IMG/VR virus record: IMGVR_UViG_3300032286_000750
Location: 1-46,510 of that record
Reading direction: 5' to 3' (one strand)
Source of the DNA: a virus
Length of the DNA stretch: 46,510 nt
The notes below the pieces were generated by a model. That model saw only the letters and a program-made list of their open reading frames with translations. It made no database searches and was not told the DNA's origin. Position numbers and translations under genes: made by a program. This document shows, one piece after another, positions 8,796 through 17,185 of this stretch (the first letter of the stretch is position 1; every line of letters begins with the position of its first letter).

Positions 8796-9941
8796 TTAAT
8801 TTGCTGTAGTTGAAACATCAACTTTAACAGCGAGGTGTATCGAGGTATCAAAATATGCAGCCACAGGGCGGAATGCTTTGAATCTCATGTCATTATTATT
8901 TGCTGTGACAGCATAGGCTTGAGCCAATGTGTCATTTACCACTTCTGACTTACCGAGTTTGATTCCGATAGTGCCAGTAGCGTAAAGCCATTTGTGATCA
9001 GCTGATGCCTGCATCTGAGCATATGCTCCTGCAGCAACAGATGAGTTCCCAGCCACTGTTTGGCTAGAAGGTAGTGTTACAACAATAGTACTTCCAGTAG
9101 TCCCCGCTACCGCTGCATAGCTACCATTAAGTGTAGCCTGAGCACCAGTTAGCCCAGTAATTTTAACTGTTTCACCTACTGAAATGTGGTGCGGGTTAGT
9201 TGTAGTAAGCGTGAAAGCTGTACCAGATACAGCAGTAGTAGTTGCAATACTGTAGTGAATACCATTTCCAGTGTAGCCAGAACCGATTGCCACAGTTGTA
9301 CCCGAGTTAGTCTCAATGTGAATGTGATTAGGGTCATCATCATTTCGAGTAAGCATGTATTGAGAACCAAGAAGAGCAGCTACGTCACGAGTAATGTGGA
9401 GAATACCTTGCTCGCCTGAAGCAGAAGTGTCTCCAATTGCACGCTCTAGATAGGCAATAGCGTGATGAGGCGGTACAGCAGTCGTTCTTGCTCCACTTGG
9501 AGCAGCCAAAACTACGGTGTTTTCATCTGTGAGATAAGTATTTGCGTAACCACGCCCAGTAGTGATGTCACCTTCCCAGAATTCTCGTTCCACTGTACGC
9601 TGAGTAACAGCCTCAAGCTGACGAAGTACACGCTCTTTACGGTCTAAGCCAAGAAGGCCCATAGTGGTTGCAAAGTCTTCAACTTCAATGAAAAAAGGTT
9701 TTACTTCCAAGTAGCGTGGTGCATTTGGATCGCTAAATACAACACTAGTAACGCTGTCGGTATCGTCCATAATACGGACGTAGTTAGGACGAGACTCCAG
9801 ATCAACTTCAAATCCACGGACCCAGTGCTCAGCCTCTACAGAGTCACCAGTAACTTCTGGTCCGCCCTTGTTAACACTGAAAAGCCCGAACTCCATAGGC
9901 TTTAGCTTAGGAGCTGGGAATATGCCCTTAAAAGTGGCCAT
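8796..9941 (-). CDS. Virion structural protein, possibly a second head protein
   Basis: The 381-residue protein starts at ATG 9941 after AAAGGA. The N-terminal part (FPAPKLKPMEFGLFSV, RPNYVRIMDDTDSVTS) and middle part (TQRTVEREFWEGDITT, AIAYLERAIGDTSASGEQG, HITRDVAALLGSQYMLTR) look like a capsid-type A domain. The C-terminal part returns to this fold (YFDTSIHLAVKVD). Between them, about residues 230-305, lies an inserted Thr/Gly/Val-rich module (FTLTTTNPHHISVGETVKI then LNGSYAAV) of a kind common as add-on beta domains in phage structural proteins. Its position directly after the major capsid gene fits a pentamer subunit, decoration or minor capsid protein. I cannot choose between these. Confidence 0.5.
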   Translation of the reverse strand: MATFKGIFPAPKLKPMEFGLFSVNKGGPEVTGDSVEAEHWVRGFEVDLESRPNYVRIMDDTDSVTSVVFSDPNAPRYLEVKPFFIEVEDFATTMGLLGLDRKERVLRQLEAVTQRTVEREFWEGDITTGRGYANTYLTDENTVVLAAPSGARTTAVPPHHAIAYLERAIGDTSASGEQGILHITRDVAALLGSQYMLTRNDDDPNHIHIETNSGTTVAIGSGYTGNGIHYSIATTTAVSGTAFTLTTTNPHHISVGETVKITGLTGAQATLNGSYAAVAGTTGSTIVVTLPSSQTVAGNSSVAAGAYAQMQASADHKWLYATGTIGIKLGKSEVVNDTLAQAYAVTANNNDMRFKAFRPVAAYFDTSIHLAVKVDVSTTAN

Positions 9942-9972
9942 CTTTTTCCTTTAATGTAAGTTAAAATTTTGG

Positions 9973-10015
9973 GGTTTCCCCGGGTGACTTCATTAAAAAA
10001 GCCACCCGGGAAACC
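9973..10015 (-). terminator. Strong hairpin after the major capsid gene
   Basis: Arms 9973-9990 and 9999-10015 pair over about 17 bases around ACCCGGGAAACC-type sequence, with one G-T pair and one bulged base and an A/T-rich loop. On the minus strand the stem is followed by CC and then AAAATTTTAA rather than a clean T run. It could be a partial terminator that lowers expression of tail genes relative to capsid, or a 3' end that stabilises capsid mRNA. Confidence 0.5.
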
Positions 10016-10039
10016 ATGTCTACCAGTTTGCTAGAAGAT

Positions 10040-12127
10040 TTACTCTTCGATAGCAGCAGCAGTAGCGCCACCTGTAGTGTCGCGCAGAGCTGCGGCAACA
10101 CCGTTGATACTGATCTTGCTAGTGATGTACAATGATTCAACACCAACGAATGCAACGCTTTCGAAGGTTTCAACGAACATCTTGTAATCGTTTGTGCCAA
10201 CTAGAGAGCTGTCACGAATGATACCTAGGTCTAGAGTACCGCCATCAAGGAACAAGAATGTACCTTCAGCGAACAAGAACCAGTTGATTGTGTCAGGGAA
10301 CTCTAGTAGAGCAGCAGCAGAACCCTGCTGTGCACCAAATGAGTTCAAGTCCACTGATGCAACCATTTCGACATTGCTTCCAGATAGGTAACCCTGGATT
10401 TCAGCAGCGCCAACACCTAGAGAACCATCACCCGGCATGTTTAGAGCAAGGTCTGCAGACATAGCGTCAAAGATCCAAGCAGGTACAACAGCCTTTAGGC
10501 GAGTACCAGCATCGATACGGTGACGGCTACGGTAAGCAACAGCTGCCTTACGAACCTGTACCAAGAAGTCACGAGCAAAACCAATAAGGCTTGCAGCCTC
10601 AGTAGTTGCAACGTGTGCGTTAACTGCTGTTGAAGCAGTTGACATCTTGCTTAGTAGGTTTAGTTCTGCTTCGCGAGCGTGCTGAACTAGAGCTAGCTCA
10701 TTGTGACGAGCAATCAACTCTGGGTATGCACGGGTCATCAGGTTACCAAACTGTAGCTGTAGAGTTACAGCATCAGTTGAAACGGTCTGTTCCTGAGCAG
10801 AAGTTACAGTAAGACTTGCCTTTGTGATTGAGGTTGTGGTCGCAGCAGCAACGTCAGTTGCAGCTGTCCAAACGCCAACAGCGTTGTCATAGTCATAAAC
10901 TGAACCGCCGTTGTAGCGAATCAGGGTTGGAGGTGTTACATAACGGATACCACCGCGGTCAGCCTGGAAACGTGGCAACGAGTCACGAACTGGGCGAACG
11001 GTAGTAGAACCGAGACCGAAGATGTCATACTTAACTTCGAACGGTGCAGCGTGACCACCAGAAGCAACAAGTGCCTCAGGGCCAGCAACAGCAGAGATCT
11101 TACGCGCGTTTGACTCAGCGTCGGTTGATAGAGTACGAGACTCTGGGTATGAAGTGGTGAAGGATGCAACGATGTGTTGTTCTCCATCTCCACCGTTGAC
11201 ACGGCGAAGTGAGTGGAGACGCTTCTCCATAGCTGATGCTACCTCACTCATGTCATTGATTGTTGAACCAGCTGTGTAACCAGGGATGTCAGCACCAGCA
11301 GTAATTGCTACTGGAGCCTCTGTTACCTGAATTACAGGCTGACGATCAGCTGGAGCTTGGAAGCTCTCTTCTGCTGCGGCGGTCACGGGGGCCTGCTCTT
11401 TCTGCTCTTCTGGAGCTGTTTGGGTTTCAATTGGTGTTTCTTCAACAGCGATCTCTTCGCTGTCGGTTGAGAACTCTGTGTTCTCTGCAACAACCTCTGG
11501 CTCTTCGCCTTCAGCTACTACTGGCTCCTCGACTACAGGCTCTTCAGCTGGAGTTTCGGTTGGGGTTACTTCTTCGGTTGAAAGTTCAGAACCTTCTACA
11601 GTTTCAATTGACGCATCAGCAGACTCGGTGGTGGAATAGGACTCCATGTCCTTCTTCTTCTTTTCCTCGTCCTCTTCCGCTGGAGTTTCTCCCATTTCTT
11701 CTTCAGGAGTTGCAGGCTCTTCGCCCGGCATCTCTTCAGGAAGCTGGTCAGCAGGCGGTACTTCACCATCTGCTGGGGCTTCAGCAGGTGGGACATCGCC
11801 CTCTGCTGGAACTTCTCCATCGGCCGGCACAACAGTGTCATCTTCTGATGGCATTGCATTGTCGGTTGAGTCGCCCTCGCCCTTGACTCGAGCCGAAGCC
11901 TCCGCCATACGAGAGTTCAGCTCTTGAAGAGCTGCCTCACGGCGGGAAACTTCACCACGAACGGTGTCAAGCATGTCAGCGAGAGACGTCATAGCGTCAA
12001 CTGATTCTACAGTCGGGTCCTGTGATTCAAACGATTCAAATTCGCTTACGATAGCATCTTGCAACTGAGCGACTTGTTCATCGCTCAGTTCTGCAAGGTT
12101 ATCAACCTGCGACTTAATCTGATCCAC
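10040..12127 (-). CDS. Major capsid protein with fused N-terminal scaffold-like region
   Basis: The 695-residue protein starts at GTG 12127, with a strong AAGGAGG site 5 bases upstream. Residues 1-100 are helical and acidic. Residues about 100-260 are a Glu/Pro/Ala/Thr-rich disordered stretch. This part resembles a delta (scaffold) domain that is removed during maturation. From about residue 265 an HK97-type shell protein can be read: MSEVASAMEKRL, then RPVRDSLPRFQADRGGIRYV, FGNLMTRAYPELIARHNELA, RLKAVVPAWIFDAMSADLAL and the C-terminal FESVAFVGVESLYITSKISI. The last part matches the C-terminal strands of capsid proteins from actinobacterial phages. The protease in the preceding gene is the likely processing enzyme. 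An mRNA leader hairpin and a hairpin after the gene frame it. Confidence 0.85.
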   Translation of the reverse strand: MDQIKSQVDNLAELSDEQVAQLQDAIVSEFESFESQDPTVESVDAMTSLADMLDTVRGEVSRREAALQELNSRMAEASARVKGEGDSTDNAMPSEDDTVVPADGEVPAEGDVPPAEAPADGEVPPADQLPEEMPGEEPATPEEEMGETPAEEDEEKKKKDMESYSTTESADASIETVEGSELSTEEVTPTETPAEEPVVEEPVVAEGEEPEVVAENTEFSTDSEEIAVEETPIETQTAPEEQKEQAPVTAAAEESFQAPADRQPVIQVTEAPVAITAGADIPGYTAGSTINDMSEVASAMEKRLHSLRRVNGGDGEQHIVASFTTSYPESRTLSTDAESNARKISAVAGPEALVASGGHAAPFEVKYDIFGLGSTTVRPVRDSLPRFQADRGGIRYVTPPTLIRYNGGSVYDYDNAVGVWTAATDVAAATTTSITKASLTVTSAQEQTVSTDAVTLQLQFGNLMTRAYPELIARHNELALVQHAREAELNLLSKMSTASTAVNAHVATTEAASLIGFARDFLVQVRKAAVAYRSRHRIDAGTRLKAVVPAWIFDAMSADLALNMPGDGSLGVGAAEIQGYLSGSNVEMVASVDLNSFGAQQGSAAALLEFPDTINWFLFAEGTFLFLDGGTLDLGIIRDSSLVGTNDYKMFVETFESVAFVGVESLYITSKISINGVAAALRDTTGGATAAAIEE

Positions 12128-12150
12128 TGGTCCTCCTTAAGGACAGTTGT

Positions 12151-12169
12151 GTGAGTGTATTTCACTCAC
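12151..12169 (-). promoter_or_regulatory. Hairpin in the leader of the capsid mRNA
   Basis: GTGAGTG and CACTCAC flank a 5-base loop, a perfect 7-base stem about 24 bases before the capsid start and just upstream of its ribosome site. It may protect the 5' end of the capsid mRNA or keep the ribosome site open. Confidence 0.35.
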
Positions 12170-12208
12170 TGGCTTTTTCGGTCCAAGGTAAAGGGACTTA
12201 ATGCAAAT

Positions 12209-12236
12209 AGCATAGAGGCACTCCACCTAGTAACAA
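12209..12236 (-). promoter_or_regulatory. Candidate promoter for the capsid gene
   Basis: On the minus strand TTGTTA (12236-12231) and TATGCT (12214-12209) are 16 bases apart in the 138-base gap before the capsid gene. The gap is long for this tightly packed operon. The match is moderate, and it lacks the TG extension of the other promoters proposed here. Confidence 0.3.
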
Positions 12237-12265
12237 TTTTACATTGTTTTTTGTTTTTCTATTAT

Positions 12266-15200
12266 TTAAGTCAATAGTCTGAGCATTTTAGCCAGATTAG
12301 CGGACAAGTCCGACTGGTTAAATAGCTCAGACCCAGACATAAACTGTCGGAGAGATTCAGTGGCCTCGGCCGCGTCATCTTTTCCTATTTTCTTAGTCAC
12401 CCGATCTACCATGGTATCTAGTAGATTTTTTAGTACGGGAGGTAAGTCTGAATATCTCATTTTTGCGTTAGGATCTTTAAACGGTAGTGGTAAATTAGTA
12501 ACAATCTTTCCCAACTCCGAAGCAGCACTCTTTACGTTTGCTAGCTCCTCACTATTCAAAGAACCGTCATCTAATTGATCTAAGGTTTTTAGTAGTTTTT
12601 GACTAGCTTCAACAGATTCAGAATAGTTACCAGCCTGAGCGAGCTTATCCGCTTGATGAACGGCATCAACAACATCTTGGCTAGCATTTGGACCTAAATC
12701 ATTTTTTAGCCTAGCTAGAACATCTAAAAATCTTCCAGATCTGTCCCTAGGTTGGTTTACCCCAGGAACGTATTTTGCCTCACTTTCCGGTGATGCAGGT
12801 ATTTCAGCAATTGGCGCAGGGGTTACTTCTGCAGCTGGGGCATCGGTAGTAGGTGCGACTACTACTGATGAATCATCCTCAGCTGCGAAGGTTTTTCCCA
12901 TGGCCTCCTGAGAAGCTAAATCTAGAATAGAGTAGGATCTTTCTGTCCTAACCCCCCAATCTTCAGGGATTAAAGCTAGTTTTCCTAGTGTTTCGGCCCT
13001 TTTAACTATGTGAGCTTTAACTACCTCTACATCTTCAAGAGTAGCTCTACCAGATGCCGTAATAGCATTTTTTAGATCCTGCTCGTTGCGAATTGGGTAT
13101 GAACCGTCGGGGAGTGCTTTACCTTTTTTAGCCAAACTTGCACGCTCTGCTTCCGGGATAGAGGATAGTTCAGAAATAGCGGTAAATTCTTCTAATCTAG
13201 TACGGATATCCTGAGCACTGGCAGTTACTGCATCAGTTGCCGCAGTCTTCCAGTTTTCTGGAATCAAGTGGCGTACGTTCAGCTGACGAGCACGCTTTTC
13301 GATGTGCTTGCGAACAGCTGCTTTGTGGCTATCTTTTGCACGTCCATAAGCTTGAATGGCATCTCGAAGATTCTCTACATTTTCAATAGGGAATGAGCCA
13401 TCTGGAAGAGCCTTACCTTCTTTAGCTAGTTTTTCACGTTCATCCCTAGAGATGTATGTGAACTCGGTTTTAGCCTCATCAACTCTTGACTTTAGAGATG
13501 CTACTCTAGCAGCCAAGTCTTCTTTTGGAACTCCATACTTTTCTAGGTTGTCTAGTCTTGCTTTAAGTTCATTAATAGGGTCTGCCTTCATTTTTGCAAG
13601 AGTCATAGCACCCGCAGCAACCAGTGCCATAACTGCGCCCGATGCAACACGAGCTCTAGCAATAGGGAATCCCGGAACGTTTACCTGACATACGGCAACA
13701 AGTTCAAGTGCACCGCGAATAGGTCTCCAGTCACCAGAAGGAGCTGAGGCGCGAAGCGAACGAATCTGCTCTGGCTGTGCGCTAGGACGTAGGGCACCAG
13801 CTACCCAGATACCGTAAGCATCTTCGCCCGCATGAACATCTGCAATAGCAGAAGCTGTGTCGTCGTAGTGCTTTACTGCTTCATAGGCACTAGCTTCTAA
13901 GGAAGCGTGACCCCCAGCAAGAGTTAGCTGACCCACTGGGTAATCTTTACCGTCGTCTGCGCGAACAACTCCAGTGTGGAAATAGGCATAGTTACTCTTG
14001 CTACGAGGAGGCTTGGTCCCAGCAGTGAGACCAATGTGGTCGACGTGCCATGCAGCAATGTGTCCAAAGACACGCCCCATGTCATCTACTGTTAGGGGGG
14101 TAGGGCCAGTGAGTTTAGGGTTTTCAAACCACTCAGCAGGCGGTACGGTTGGGATAACGCTAGCGATAACGCCGCAAGCCACTAAGGCTTGGGCATCTGC
14201 TGCGTCCACTTCATCTACATATATTCCATCTTGCATTTTATTGCTTTCCTTTGGGAGAGTTAGTTGGTTGTTGTCATTATGTACTATATGAATACTGCAC
14301 TCTTGGAAGGCTGGTTTTGCAACAATTGTAGCCCCCATAACGCGCGCCTTATTTATTAAAATTTTGCTCTTTTTTAGTTCTGAGTCATCTTCTGCATTCT
14401 CTAAAGTAGGTTTTTCTTCAGTAGCTTCAAATTTATCCATGTCAGCAGATACCCCACGAAGGAACCCATTACGAACTAAACGCTCAGCTTCCTGACCGTG
14501 AACTCCAGTATCAAAGACTCCATATGCGTTCCCAAGCCCTTGAGTGGTGCGCTCTAGTCTGTCTATTCGACCTACTACTACTGACCCTAAATGACCTTCA
14601 CCAGTTTTCATCTGCCACATAAGTGGTAATGGAAGATCACGGTGAGTTATAGAGTTTTTCTTGAACTTTCTACCGTCACCAGACTCCACATCTTCAGGCA
14701 CTACTAGAGGAATACAAAAAGCCGCCCCCTGAGGCTGAATTGCTGAAGCAACTAGTCCAAATCGCTCTCTAGCAAGCTCAGCTTTTACAGATACCGCAGA
14801 TGCAGTAAGAACCTCAGCAGTAGAGTTAACGAACTCCGTGCTAAATACATTTTTACCATTTTTCTTACGACCATATAGTTGACGGTGAGATTTATCACCA
14901 GTCCACATTCCCGTCACTTCCCTGTGGCGTAGAGCACAGTACCCTTTTGCACGAGGACCTAAGTATTTAGCTAAGTGTCGAACGCAACGAGTCCAATCTC
15001 CTCCAGTATTCCAGCGAATCTTTAAAGCACCTTTACCATGGGTCCAATAGTGGCGAAGTTTTTCAGCATTACCTCTATTTTTATCCAAACCTCCTGCAGC
15101 AGCTAGTGAAAAAACTGCTTTGAAAGTGTCATTAATTTGCTCTTTTTCATTCAATGAGTTAAAGAACTGGTCCCCGTAAGTGTCTACAATCTCCTGACGT

Positions 15201-17110
15201 GGTCCCCAAAGAACCATTAACAAATGATCCACATCAAAAATTCCGGATGCAGTCATAGAGGACTTATCTACTTGAAGAAGTACGTCATTAAGCACTTTAG
15301 GTGTAAGAGGAATAACTGGAGGCGGGGTAGCAGATTTTAAGTCATTAAGCACCTTAGGATCTCTGGCCCACTTGCCTTTAACTCTTTTGTAGACCATAGG
15401 TGATGTAGAGGTGGAACTTGCCGGAACTATAGAAATTAGACTTAAAACTGCTCTAGGGTCATCATCAGCAACAATAGCAAAATATAGTGGCTTAACGTCA
15501 GATGTTTTTGGGGTCATCTGATAAGACTGTTTTGCCTGAGTCTTTAGTGGAGCTGGTGCAACTCCAGCTGCAGAGATAGTTGTTTTAGCCCAATCCTCAT
15601 CAGGGCTTTGGGTCTGCGATTTATGTCTAGCTATTAACCATTTTCTTAAAAGCGGGTGATCATGCTTGTCATCATTCTCGTCTTCATCATGCTTTTCTGG
15701 CTCATCTAACTGACTCTCATCTACTGGAGCACCGGAGCTTTGTATCCCAGACGCGTAGTCAGCTCTCTGGGACTGAACCCAGCCATCCCAGTTATACATA
15801 ATGTCATGAATATCTCCAGCAGTTAGAGCTGGTAAAAGTCCAGGGGTGTGGGCATATGGTTGGTTTATTGGGTCTCTAGGTTCCCCTAAAATTCCTGAAG
15901 TATCTAGTGGACGGGTAAGATCATCCATAGGCTGGTCTTTATCCCTTTTACGATTTATATCAGAATCTTCGTTGTTATTTTTGATTTGAGCCTCAGGATC
16001 CTCAGGCTTATTTTCAGGAGAGAATCTACCCAAAGAACTACGCACCTGTTGCTTAGCGTGCATTGAATGCTCTTGTGGAGTATAGACTCCATCGCCAGCA
16101 GAAGTTCCAGCTGCAGTAAGGGTGTAGTCTATTACATCCCACTCCATCTCTGAAGCAGCAAACATAGTTAAGGCTGCCTCATCGGCATCTATATCCCCGA
16201 CAGAAACCAACCCATAAGGGTTCTGTTGCATACGAGCTGCAATGATAATAGCTGAGTCAGGGTCGACTGGTAGGTGTGACTTTTCAATCAAATCATATGG
16301 GTCATCTAAGACTTTATCGTAGTCCCACACGTCAGCCTGAGCACCAAGGTCGTCCCAGCAACCGTCATCCCAAACATAGACCTCGCCATCAGTATCAATT
16401 TTATAGAGTCGGTCAATACCAGAGCCATCAAGTCTGACTCTAATGAGGAAGTCTGGTGCAGACATAGGGTCTAAATAGAATGCTTTTTTAAATGAGTCTA
16501 AGTCCGCTCCAGCTATGATAGCAGCAGATGCTGTTTTAGCGGCTTTGTTTTCGCGTTCAACAATAGCCTGGGCCCAACGCCAAGCGGTGTCCCCGCCCCA
16601 CAAGGCCCACGCGATTCGTCCGTTGCTTGGGAAGCCATCTTCTCCTGGCTTCCAACCTTTACCCTGTTTATCAACTTCATGGCGAGGGAAGTATTTTGCT
16701 ATATGACGAACCTTTGCTAGCCCAATCTGCCCACCCTTAGCTAAAATACGTGCGCTGTTTAACCCAACTGGAGTACCGCCCCTGTGATGCTCAGCATGCC
16801 AATCAAGAGCTTTTTCAGCTTCAGACTGAGCACCCTTTGGTATTGTATATAGACGTCCAGACGCAGAAGCGGTTACAACTTTAATGCTTAGGTCAGTTAA
16901 AGATGCCTGAGCAAGCTCTAAGGCAGCTTTAGTTATTTCAACAGACTGGTCTATCTCCCAGTCTCTATGGGAAGATAGGGTAGACGTAAATCCAGTACCC
17001 ACTACAATGTTGTAGTCTAGGTCTAAAACTATGGCTTTTTCACCCAATGAAAAGAGTGCTAAAGACCCGGAACTACCTACATAGAGTGGAGTTTTTCCTG
17101 AATCTGTCAT
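12266..17110 (-). CDS. Giant capsid maturation protease fusion protein
   Basis: The 1614-residue protein starts at ATG 17110 with GAGGAAA upstream. Domains in order: residues 85-190, a module (IPKGAQSEAEKALDWHAEHH, then RHIAKYFPRHEVDKQGKG) that recurs in head-region proteins of actinobacterial phages; 370-560, charged and low complexity; 620-755, a second module (LRHYWTHGKGALKIRW, GYCALRHREVTGMWTGDKSH); about 795-1150, an S78-type prohead protease with the likely catalytic His in GEGHLGSVVVGRID and Ser in GFLRGVSAD, ending in LRPSAQPEQIRSLRA and VNVPGFPI; about 1223-1290 and 1320-1387, two DUF6582-like repeats (KALPDGSFPI, KALPDGSYPI); then a helical C-terminal part. Ordinary proteases of this family have 200-600 residues. 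It would cleave capsid and other packaged proteins inside the prohead. Confidence 0.85.
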   Translation of the reverse strand: MTDSGKTPLYVGSSGSLALFSLGEKAIVLDLDYNIVVGTGFTSTLSSHRDWEIDQSVEITKAALELAQASLTDLSIKVVTASASGRLYTIPKGAQSEAEKALDWHAEHHRGGTPVGLNSARILAKGGQIGLAKVRHIAKYFPRHEVDKQGKGWKPGEDGFPSNGRIAWALWGGDTAWRWAQAIVERENKAAKTASAAIIAGADLDSFKKAFYLDPMSAPDFLIRVRLDGSGIDRLYKIDTDGEVYVWDDGCWDDLGAQADVWDYDKVLDDPYDLIEKSHLPVDPDSAIIIAARMQQNPYGLVSVGDIDADEAALTMFAASEMEWDVIDYTLTAAGTSAGDGVYTPQEHSMHAKQQVRSSLGRFSPENKPEDPEAQIKNNNEDSDINRKRDKDQPMDDLTRPLDTSGILGEPRDPINQPYAHTPGLLPALTAGDIHDIMYNWDGWVQSQRADYASGIQSSGAPVDESQLDEPEKHDEDENDDKHDHPLLRKWLIARHKSQTQSPDEDWAKTTISAAGVAPAPLKTQAKQSYQMTPKTSDVKPLYFAIVADDDPRAVLSLISIVPASSTSTSPMVYKRVKGKWARDPKVLNDLKSATPPPVIPLTPKVLNDVLLQVDKSSMTASGIFDVDHLLMVLWGPRQEIVDTYGDQFFNSLNEKEQINDTFKAVFSLAAAGGLDKNRGNAEKLRHYWTHGKGALKIRWNTGGDWTRCVRHLAKYLGPRAKGYCALRHREVTGMWTGDKSHRQLYGRKKNGKNVFSTEFVNSTAEVLTASAVSVKAELARERFGLVASAIQPQGAAFCIPLVVPEDVESGDGRKFKKNSITHRDLPLPLMWQMKTGEGHLGSVVVGRIDRLERTTQGLGNAYGVFDTGVHGQEAERLVRNGFLRGVSADMDKFEATEEKPTLENAEDDSELKKSKILINKARVMGATIVAKPAFQECSIHIVHNDNNQLTLPKESNKMQDGIYVDEVDAADAQALVACGVIASVIPTVPPAEWFENPKLTGPTPLTVDDMGRVFGHIAAWHVDHIGLTAGTKPPRSKSNYAYFHTGVVRADDGKDYPVGQLTLAGGHASLEASAYEAVKHYDDTASAIADVHAGEDAYGIWVAGALRPSAQPEQIRSLRASAPSGDWRPIRGALELVAVCQVNVPGFPIARARVASGAVMALVAAGAMTLAKMKADPINELKARLDNLEKYGVPKEDLAARVASLKSRVDEAKTEFTYISRDEREKLAKEGKALPDGSFPIENVENLRDAIQAYGRAKDSHKAAVRKHIEKRARQLNVRHLIPENWKTAATDAVTASAQDIRTRLEEFTAISELSSIPEAERASLAKKGKALPDGSYPIRNEQDLKNAITASGRATLEDVEVVKAHIVKRAETLGKLALIPEDWGVRTERSYSILDLASQEAMGKTFAAEDDSSVVVAPTTDAPAAEVTPAPIAEIPASPESEAKYVPGVNQPRDRSGRFLDVLARLKNDLGPNASQDVVDAVHQADKLAQAGNYSESVEASQKLLKTLDQLDDGSLNSEELANVKSAASELGKIVTNLPLPFKDPNAKMRYSDLPPVLKNLLDTMVDRVTKKIGKDDAAEATESLRQFMSGSELFNQSDLSANLAKMLRLLT
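12950..13440 (-). repeat. Two DUF6582-like repeats within the protease fusion
   Basis: Copy one (about 13440-13245) has AKEGKALPDGSFPIENVENL, then AIQAYGRAK, KHIEKRARQL and LIPENWK. Copy two (about 13150-12950) has AKKGKALPDGSYPIRNEQDL, AITASGRA, AHIVKRAETL and LIPEDWG. The copies are about 290 bases apart start to start, with a helical linker. The DNA has diverged, so the duplication is old. Confidence 0.75.
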
Positions 17111-17171
17111 CTAAATTTTCCTCTTGATAAGGCACAAAAACGGTGAATTATTACTAAATAATCCTTGCTCT

Positions 17172-17180
17172 ATTGTATCA
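17172..17180 (-). promoter_or_regulatory. Extended -10 promoter for the protease gene
   Basis: The minus strand reads TGATACAAT: a TG one base before TACAAT. Exactly the same nine bases lie before the first gene of the operon (44989-44997). No -35 box is clear, which fits an extended -10 promoter. The start would fall near 17165, giving a leader of about 55 bases. The box lies just past the stop codon of the giant gene, inside the 75-base gap. Confidence 0.5.
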
Positions 17181-17185
17181 TTCTA

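Noticed and set aside
11305-11927. Open frames on the + strand opposite the capsid gene
   Set aside because: They mirror the Glu/Pro/Ala-rich scaffold region, read as Leu-rich low complexity, and have no promoter or ribosome site.
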